Shown here in pieces: positions 56,412 to 64,000 of a DNA stretch of 64,000 nucleotides. The stretch is from Phlebotomus papatasi (taxonomy: Eukaryota; Arthropoda; Insecta; Diptera; Psychodidae). Where the stretch lies: positions 58,786,712 to 58,850,711 of the forward strand of contig NC_077224.1 in the NCBI RefSeq assembly GCF_024763615.1, given 5' to 3'. Made by a program: the position numbers and the translations under genes. Each line of letters opens with the position of its first letter. The stretch's first letter is position 1. Under the pieces are notes generated by a model. That model did no database searches and was not told the origin of the DNA. It saw only the letters and a list, made by a program, of their open reading frames with translations.

Positions 56412-58652
56412 GGGTAAGTGTGCCAAATTTCGGCATATTTGCTTGCAAGCGCTAAAGTCTTAGGTTTTAAATGTAATATTAGGTGAGATTCTTAACAATC
56501 TCACCTACTATAATCCTAACAAAATTTCATGTCGTCCGATCGACCTCAAATTTGGCCAAAATGTGTTTCAGCACTTCCTGATCACGAATATATATGTGGC
56601 TAATTTACGTTCCCGGCCGGCCGGCCGGCCGCTCTTTGGAGCTTAATAGCTCCTAAACTAAAAAAGATATCGACTTGCGGTTTTCGGCAAAGGTTATATA
56701 TCGGGTGAAAATTGCAACTTGGTGCATTGACCCCCCACCCCCCACCCCTCCTTCCGCCATTTTGAAGACCCCCCTTTTTTTGTTTTCTCAATAGCTCCGC
56801 CCCTATGGCATCGAGCGGGCTCAAATTTTAGTATGTTATAGCTGGGCCTTAGAGCGTTCCATCAATACCAAACTTAAGGTCCCCCGACCCCCCTGACCCG
56901 AGCTATAAGGGTCCAAAAAAAATTTCTTAAAATGGCCATAACTCCGGTTCTAATTGTCAGAATTTGAAAAGTGAGGGCTTTTTGGAAAGCTCTCGTGAAA
57001 TGCCACTTCCCCTTCTAACATCGCAAGTTCATAAAACCACCGCTAGGGGCGCTATTATTAAAAAGAAAATTTTTAAATCTTATAAGTTAAATAACTCAAA
57101 AACTCCATTGTGCATCGGGCTGAAAATTTAGTATGTTGTAGCCGTTGATTATACCTATCAAACAAAAAAAACCTTAAGTCGATCCATAACCCCTGACCCG
57201 AGCTATAAGGGGTCAAATTTCGAACATTGACCGGCCTCTATCTCCGGTTCTAATTAACATATCGACCTAAATTTTACCTTTTTGGTTTCGTCTCGATGAG
57301 CACTTTCAGATGGAAGTTCAAAAAGTCACCACAGGTGGCGCTGTGATAGCGTCAAAATTCATCGAAATTCAAAGTCACTTTTCTCAAAAACGGCATTGTG
57401 CAAGTTAATGAAATTTTAGTATGTTGTAGTCCAGTCTAGGACGTTTCCAAAATGGTGCGTATGCGCGCTGTGATTTCAATAGAACCGGAGATATGAGGGG
57501 TCAAAGTTCACAAAATTCAAAAAATCATATCTCCGGTTCTATGTGACCGATTTTGATGAATGAGGGCTTAAACGAAAGATCTCACCAAATGCTACAACTT
57601 TCTAGAACATTTGAACTTCGTGGGACCAACACCAGGGGCGCCACAGTCGAAAAACCAATTTCAATATCACATAACCTCAATTATCTCGACTGTCGCTGAA
57701 CTGATTTTGATGATTACTTCGACATAATTGTAGAGGACATTTGTCTCTACATTTCGTCCATACATCATTTTCCGCTCAGACTACGCTATCACTTCGATTT
57801 TGCCGTTTAAGTGTGAAAAAATTGATTTTTCCCATAATAACGCTTTGAAATCACTCAGATGCCAATTTGACTGCCTCTACTCCACCAAGACACTTAAAAT
57901 AGGGTTTTAAATGGAAAGTCCCACAAAATACAACAATTCCTTGATATAGTTGAAGTTCAACAAATGACTACTTGGGGCGCTCTGGATGAAAAAACGAGTT
58001 AAGAAACAAAAAACCTCGCTTATCTTGGCTTCTGAGTAATCGATGAGATCATGTTCTATAGGAAAATTATAGAGTACATTCTGGTCTACATTTCACCCAT
58101 ATATCACTTTTCTGTCACTCCATCCAAATCTTTGATATTTTGGTTTAAATACAAAATTTGTATAATTTCACGAATTTGATTCAAGATAACTGAATGGCGT
58201 CTCCCAACTTCAGCTCTAAATCGAATTTGCATGCACTCCGAGTTAGCTCACGTTAAGAATCTCACCTACATAAGCCGGTTAGGATTATCTGTCCTTTTTA
58301 ATAAAAATTGAATTTTTTGTTACTTCTTTTTAAGGAGTGTTGCTTGGTATCTTGTAGACAATTTATCATCTTTATTGCCTTTGAATCATTCTTAATGCAT
58401 TTTAATATGAATAAAAATGTAGACATAGCTTTGGTTGCCTATTTCGGCCACCTTGGTTCTCATAGTACCGTGTCCTTCCGGAATTCTTGCAAAGTATTTT
58501 TCACATCATTTCGATCGTAGAATGGACATTTTTTGCTACTATTTTGCACTGTTTATTCTCTAGAGTTTGCAGAAACTAAAAATTCATGGAATTTTGAGGA
58601 ACAAAAGAGGTGGCCGAAATTGCAAGCTGGCCGAAATTTGGTACACTTACCC
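56412..58652 (+). mobile_element. C4: C-family MITE split by a 1.8-kb insertion
   Basis: TA|GGGTAAGTGTGCCAAATTTC on the left, GAAATTTGGTACACTTACCC|TA on the right. The outer about 70 and 355 bp align to C3. Confidence 0.85.
56483..58296. mobile_element. 1.8-kb modular repeat element inserted in C4
   Basis: Starts AGGTGAGATTCTTAAC and ends with GTTAAGAATCTCACCT close to the right boundary. The interior repeats a degenerate ~300-bp module: CTCCGGTTCTA at about 56943, 57243, 57532; GGGGCGC/GGTGGCGC boxes at about 57048, 57328, 57636, 57975; 'AAATTTTAGTATGTTGTAG' words in between. Includes (CCGG)n at 56613-56632 and a C-rich run at 56731-56750. No coding. Confidence 0.75.
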
Positions 58653-59919
58653 TAAATAGTATTTTCAATTCTGCGGGCTTTTCATTCCCGATCAATTTAT
58701 GTTAACTCAGAATGAGTTTATTATAATCTTGCACATTTGTTATGCACTTGAATGCTATGCAAATTTAATAAAATTATATATTGAGCATCTCGACATTCAA
58801 CTGCTGAATATTGAAATCTAAGGTTCATATTGAATTCTAAAGCATAGAATTAAATTTCAATATTAATTTACAGCATATAGAAGAAGGAGAATGTCAAAGA
58901 TGCCCAAAAGGCAATTCTGTTTTTGTACTATAAATAAACTATAGGAAGTTTGATAAATTGTTGATCATTTGAACAGGAGCAAAATGTACGAAATTCTGGT
59001 GAGTTGAGAGGGAATCAGTGAAGTGCAGTGAACAAAATAAACTTCCGCCACGTGAAAGGGTTCAACCCATATGGGAGCAGGTGAAACAGGAAGAGACTTT
59101 AACTTCAATCGAAAATGGGCGGTATTTCAATTTAACACGTAAATTCTCTCCCAGCATCCAAATGTCCATCGCGATGAGTGCCAATGTCGCGCTTTTCTTC
59201 GTATTCCCATGGCAAATACCATTTATATGGAAATGTGGCCAAAAAGAAGCGTTGAAGTCGCACTAGATTCACCATGCGGAGCACTTGGAGTGGCTGAACA
59301 TATGTGACATCTTTATGCGCCGGAGATTCATGTACACATTTTCAATTTAACTGTAAATTTTCATGAGGATTTCCTGGGGAAGCTCACTGCAGCACCCGTC
59401 CACACGGAGCTTTTTTCCCTTCCTCACCATTCGCGGTTTAGAAGCTTTGCATTTTAGAGTCAACGCGGATTTACTGCTGTTTTTGTTGGACGATATGGTT
59501 TCAAATATTTATTTCAATGATTTTGAACGGAATATTTTATATTCATCAATGAAATAAATGTTATGATTTGCAGTAAAATGATTCAAACTGAAATTTCAAC
59601 AATTTGTCTCTGCTAAATTAAATAGAGCAAATTACCTCAATCTATAATTTTGATGTTAGAGCGCGGTTTATTTAACAACATGAGAATTGCATTAGGATTT
59701 CCATTTCTAAAATAGTACAATTTACAGGAAGACAGTAATAAGCCATTTAAAAGCCTAAGTGCATTATGAATTCAGGTCACGTTCCCACCAGGAAATACTG
59801 CCAAATCAACCACTATAACTACTTCATTCACAAATAATACTTAGAAGAATCTGGTTGACTACATTACAGACTATATCCCCTAAAGACATTTTTAAAAATA
59901 TTTAAATATTCTTCAGAAT
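58653..59919. other. Intergenic; less AT-rich patch at about 59010-59470
   Basis: The patch has frames of 60-80 codons on the + strand with no recognised domain. No repeat termini. Confidence 0.35.
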
Positions 59920-60080
59920 TGGGGTACCTTTGTATTTGGACATTTTCCTCTTATTTTTAAAAGAAATTGTGGCTTTTTATAACGTAATTTAGTTTCACAA
60001 TTGGTTTGTGGAACTAAATTATGTGACGTTAAGGTTTAGTTCCATTAAAAAAAAAATTTTTTTCAAAGATTCCCGCTCTT
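59920..60080. mobile_element. E3: decayed E-family MITE
   Basis: AATTGGGGTACCTTTG, TCTTATTTTTAAAAGAAATT and the mirrored TAACGTAATTTAGTT / AACTAAATTATGTGACGTTA. Confidence 0.6.
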
Positions 60081-60280
60081 TGACCTTAAATTTTTAACCT
60101 TAATCACAAAATTTCAGGTTGACTTAGGTTGATTAAATATGCAAATTACTAGGCGTGTTACCCAAGGGATGTATTTACTTTAAATCCGTTATAACAAAGT
60201 TTGACAAACTTGATTTATAATTTCCTAATAATTTTTGACAAATTGTATTTGATTAAAATCATACTTTACGGAACAAGATA

Positions 60281-60478
60281 TTAGGGGAAGTGTTCTGCTT
60301 TTGAATTAGCAAGGCTTTTCTCCTATTCTCAAATAGAACTTTGCCTTATCGTGATGTAATTTGACTTCCCATTGGTTTGTAGAACTAAATTATATCATGT
60401 TACAGTCCAGTTCCATTTAACAGTAGGGGAAAAAATCCATTTCAGAGTTGTCCCAATTCAGCATTATTACCCTACTTC
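60281..60478. mobile_element. E4: E-family MITE
   Basis: Left TTAGGGGAAGTGTTCTGC, right GCATTATTACCCTACTTCTC, inner ATCGTGATGTAATTTGACTT mirrored by GAACTAAATTATATCATGTT. Confidence 0.65.
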
Positions 60479-60482
60479 TCCC

Positions 60483-61099
60483 TATAAGGAGCGTGGTTTG
60501 TTTCTTAGTAAGCGAAACGTTTCAGGTTCCACTTGCCATTGATATAGTAAGAGTGACAATATTCAGAGGGCTTTTTAGTACCGTAAGTGCAGGTGACTTT
60601 GTACCCTGCTTAACTTTGACCCCCTCCTTATCTAGAACTTAAGGATGGTTTTTATCGATCCGGGCTACCATGTCTGATCGGTGAGAACCGTTCTTAAACA
60701 TTAAAGTTAAAGGCTTTAAAATAACTTATCAGGAAACCCATACATTTTTCAGAGCACTTTAAGAATCCTTATATTTTTCAGGGAACTCTGGAAAGTCGAG
60801 AAATCAGAAGAATCCATACATTTTTTTAACGAACTCACGGGTAACACATATTTTTTAAGGAACCTGGGTAGCCTTTACAGTAGACTCTTGCTCAATCGAA
60901 AACTTTTGCTGACAATTTTCACGTTTAATAATTATAAAGCAAATTTGCTCAAATTCGCTGTAGTTCCTCTTATTTTATCGCGATTCTTTATAATTGAGCG
61001 CTTTTTGTAGAATTTACAACGATTTTTATGCCCAAATCTCTCGATAAATCGGATAACATTTTGCCCCAAATGCCCAATTGAGAGAGAGTCTACTGTATA
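60483..61099. other. Intergenic, nothing recognised
   Basis: CATACATTTTTCAG / CATACATTTTTTTAA-type words recur three times at 60740-60870, suggesting weak local duplication. Confidence 0.35.
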
Positions 61100-61101
61100 T
61101 A

Positions 61102-61311
61102 GGGGAAACTGGGGCACCACCAAATACGGGGTAGCAGCAAACACTGTGAGTTTTTAATCAGCTATTCTACTTAGGACAAGACCTATACGAATTTTTAGGT
61201 ACTATAGGGATGCTTGTCTACTAAAAAAATGGTTGAGATAGTCCAAGTAGTTAAGGAATAAAAATTACTGTTTGGTGCTACCCCGTGTTTGGTGGTGCCC
61301 TAGTTTCCCCT
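61102..61311. mobile_element. B2: second B-family MITE
   Basis: TA|GGGGAAACTGGGGCACCACC and GGTGGTGCCCTAGTTTCCCC|TA, body matching B1 (CTATAGGGATGCTTGTCTAC on one strand). Confidence 0.87.
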
Positions 61312-61384
61312 ACATATTCATTTTTCTGTGCAGTCGGGAAACTTTTATATTGTTGTCGTGCGAACCATGCCTAACTTCCCCTAA

Positions 61385-61462
61385 TGCATGTCTAGAAATC
61401 CCCTTACGGGAAGGCCTTGTTCCTTCATGGAATGTTGTGCCAGAATTATTATTATTATTATT
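61385..61462 (+). mobile_element. LINE/SINE 3' end with (ATT)n tail
   Basis: TCTAGAAATCCCCTTACGGG, AAGGCCTTGTTCC, TTGTGCCAGAATTATTATT. Same tail as the SINE at 31588-31850. Confidence 0.65.
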
Positions 61463-61734
61463 AAAATGGCGCACTCTTAAGGATATCTTAAGAGCTTCTA
61501 TAGAAATTTAAACAGAAAATTCTCAATTTAAGTCTTTTAAAAGTGCACAAAAAGACTAAATAGTGACAATGATACGCAATGTCACAAAATCTTAAAACAC
61601 ATGAAGATTTGAGTGATGAGAAGATCAGAGTGTTCTTCTCCCGTTGAGAAGAATATTGATATTTCACTTCAGAATTTTTACAAGAATCAAAGAGTCTACA
61701 TTTATTAGGAAGTTATGCCTTCTTAGGGCCTTAA

Positions 61735-61855
61735 CAGATCTAAGGTTTAGCCGAGAGACGACTAAACGTAATTATATTCAAAGTAATAGTTAAATCACTA
61801 AGCCGTCTCTCGGCTTAAATCATAAGTGTGTCAAGCACCTTAGATAAACTTAAGG
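61735..61855. mobile_element. L1: short GGCTTA/TAAGCC element
   Basis: CTAAGGTTTAGCCGAGAGAC and GTCTCTCGGCTTAAATCATA are inverted around an AT core. Confidence 0.65.
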
Positions 61856-62225
61856 CTTAAGTCGAGAAACGGCTTAGTGGAAAATTGATGGGAATACATT
61901 CACTGAAGAGAAATCGGAAAAAGTTAAAATAACATTTCGGAAATGTTTATTTTACCCTGCAGTATTGATGCGAAATCGGTGTAAATATTATGCTTTTTAA
62001 GAGTATTAGGGGTTAAATTTAACCTTTGCCACGTTAATTTTACCCTTAAAAATGTCTAAAACTGACATTAAAAAATGTTGATATATTTTTACACCTATAA
62101 AGTGTTAAAGTTATGAGGAAAACAAGTTAATCGCACCCTCTTTTTTTCTGAGTGTTCTAGTCATTCTTTTGATTATAATAACGTTAGGCCGTTTCTCGGC
62201 TTAAGCCGTAGGTTTGTCTAGCACA
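61856..62225. mobile_element. L2: L element carrying nested F2
   Basis: Left CTTAAGGCTTAAGTCGAGAA, right TTTCTCGGCTTAAGCCGTAG. F2 occupies the middle. Confidence 0.68.
61901..62154. mobile_element. F2: 254-bp F-family MITE nested in L2
   Basis: CACTGAAGAGAAATCGG / TTTTTTTCTGAGTG ends; body is the reverse complement of F1. TT lies on both sides. Confidence 0.8.
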
Positions 62226-62229
62226 TTAA

Positions 62230-63100
62230 GTAAAAAAACACTTATCCCTGATCCTAAAACCAGTCTGTGATACTCTGAGCTTTTTTTGGAAAGTTCCAAT
62301 TTTTTGGAACTGAATATTCTCCAGGATCGGCCTGTGTGTATTTTTGGTATAACGGACAAACGATTCAAAGAAGACGGTTTCATTTGGATTTTAAAAGATT
62401 TTGGTACACTTAGCTCTTCAATATCTCGCTAATTTGGAGACAAATTATATTTAGGATATTTTTTTAATCTGATTAAAGGTTTTACTATTTTGTACTGTGT
62501 AGATTTATTGTCCGTCTAAAAACAACCGAATTTTTTTCTTGGTGTGTTTACGTTTCATTTTATATCACATGTATAAGTTTTACTGAAAAACGTTGATGAA
62601 GTGAAAAATCTGCATGCTTAATAAAAAAAAAAGAAATTTGAATTTATCAAGAGTCGGTGTTTGGCAGCTGTGGGCAGCTGTCAGTCGAACATTGAAATGC
62701 CCGATAACGAAGAGAAGAGTGTAGTGAATAGAATTCATCTTAATTGTTGAATATAGAATAAAATCCCCATGAGCTTACATCCTAGATGGATTTTTGAAAC
62801 TTTCAGAAAAATAGTCAGAACCAGAACATATTCAGTGGTAGAGAACTTACTGCAATAGCAATGGAATTTCTATTACTTTAGTTGAGTTATGTTGTTTGGC
62901 ATAATGGTTCAGAAATTGATCAACATAAGACAATTCAAAAAGTTTTATAAAATTCATTGTAAAATTGAAACGAGAAACGTTACGAACTACGAAGTTAACT
63001 TTAGTGAACATGGAGCTCAGGTACCGCTTTAATAATGTAAATATTTATTTTATCCCATTTCTTTTAAGAGATAAAAAATGATTTAAGATATAAGATTTTT
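62230..63100. other. Intergenic, nothing recognised
   Basis: Two CAGCTG words close together near 62668-62680. No supported feature. Confidence 0.35.
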
Positions 63101-63102
63101 AT

Positions 63103-63930
63103 AATAATAATAATAATAATAATAATTTATTTCTCTTTTATCATCTGCGGCTGCCGCCGACTTCACAACCGACTTCATCGGGCAAGACGGCAGAAAATCC
63201 CGAATCATTAGTCGTATAGGCCATTACATAATTTGTACAATTTAATAAATTAAGGGAAAAAAAAACAGTTATATAACTTACAGTACAAATATGAATCAGT
63301 GAAATGCTTTGCAGATGAGAAAAGGTAAGTCGCAGCAAGGACTCCTAAGAGGAGTACGTATTAGCTGCGGCTGTTTTGGAAGGATAGGATTAGGATAGGA
63401 TTAGGAAAGGCGGTAGGAGAATTAATTGTAAGGGAAACATATAAGGAAAGAGTAAGGAGATCATAGCATAAAACAAATCGGGTACGTTAAATGTGTGGAG
63501 CATACCACCAAGAAAGCAATAGAAAGTGGCAAAAAAATCGACGCGTGAGGGGACCATAAACAAAGAGCTATAGGCAAAGGTAGGATGCAATGCCTGCAAG
63601 TAGCAGTCCGGAAAAATCCAAAATGGAATGAAACCACGGTAAGGCACACAAGGCTTGCACAGGACTATCATAAAAACGAGAGCGACTCAACACAGCCAGG
63701 AGGGCACGATACAGAGGCCCCCGCCACTAGGGGCCCAGACGAAGGCCCAGGAAAACACCCCCGCCAAAGCAGACCCCGAAGTCCTCCGCACCCGCTTGAC
63801 CCTTCACAAATTTTACAATTTTGGGCAGAAGAGAAGCTGAAGGTTTGGAGAAGATCCAATTTTATCCAATTTTATTTAAAATGCTTAGAAGTTTTGTCAT
63901 TTCCTGTGGAAAGGACTTCATGTTCATATA
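63103..63930 (-). mobile_element. Probable 5'-truncated non-LTR retrotransposon, 3' end at (TTA)n tail
   Basis: Read on the minus strand, the segment ends GAGAAATAAATTATTATTAT: an AATAAA signal running into a (TTA)8 tail, as in I-clade and R1-type LINEs. It is clearly more GC-rich (63560-63830) than its surroundings, and several open frames overlap on both strands. No reverse-transcriptase or gag zinc-knuckle motif is recognisable, so the assignment rests on the tail and composition only. Confidence 0.45.
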
Positions 63931-63934
63931 CCTA

Positions 63935-64000
63935 GGGGAAAGTGCTCTCCCTTCGAACGTTCTGCCTTCGAATAATGTGAATTTCTTTTGTTTTTCGTAA
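63935..64000 (+). mobile_element. Q3: left end of a Q-type element running off the window
   Basis: TA|GGGGAAAGTGCTCTCCCTTC and CCTTCGAA words as in Q1 and Q2. Confidence 0.6.

Noticed and set aside
63585..63935. Pro/Arg-rich 116-codon frame
   Set aside because: Overlapping open frames on both strands in a GC-rich segment; no gag zinc knuckle or RT motif.

Overview
This is a eukaryotic, AT-rich, repeat-dense window from an insect, most likely a dipteran. The evidence is one spliced gene with canonical GT-AG introns and CDS joined in phase, surrounded by many short non-autonomous DNA transposons with TA, TAA or TTAA target-site duplications. The repeat style makes me think of a nematoceran fly such as a sand fly, but that is an impression from memory and not shown by the sequence. 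No bacterial, viral, rRNA, intact tRNA or CRISPR features were seen.

The only gene I can support is on the + strand at 10244..29739. Five coding exons (10244-10439, 16647-16909, 20563-23431, 26218-26510, 29149-29739) join in frame into a 1403-residue type I membrane protein. It has a signal peptide, a cysteine cap, a very long leucine-rich-repeat (LRR) ectodomain, a C-terminal cysteine cap, one fibronectin-III-like domain, a transmembrane helix and a short tail of about 60 residues. The architecture suggests a cell-adhesion or matrix receptor of the chaoptin/artichoke type. About 80% of the transcribed span is intron, and the introns carry mobile elements.

Layout: 1-10 kb is intergenic, with a decayed Tc1/mariner transposase N-terminus, MITEs and a 740-bp foldback. 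10.2-29.7 kb is the LRR gene; its introns hold a 1-kb TA-element, two host elements each carrying a 510-530-bp palindrome, a 427-bp MITE and a non-LTR retrotransposon 3' end. 30-36 kb holds a foldback made of inverted minisatellite units, a tRNA-derived SINE, a piggyBac-like MITE and diffuse repeats. 36.5-40.1 kb is a nest of elements within elements. 42-46.8 kb has an inverted composite unit, an intact 1068-bp TA-element, and a perfect 402-bp palindrome inside an 11-bp duplication. 46.9-52.7 kb is a large inverted repeat whose right arm carries two clean insertions. 52.7-56 kb holds the partner copies of earlier repeats and a palindromic minisatellite array. 56.4-58.7 kb is a MITE interrupted by a 1.8-kb element of degenerate ~300-bp modules. 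58.7-64 kb is mostly intergenic, with MITEs and a probable LINE 3' end.

The most informative property is that duplicated or inverted copies act as internal empty-site controls. Several insertions, with their target-site duplications, can be proven within this one window. I did not find a convincing new protein-coding system. All coordinates of repeat ends are by eye and may be off by a few bases.
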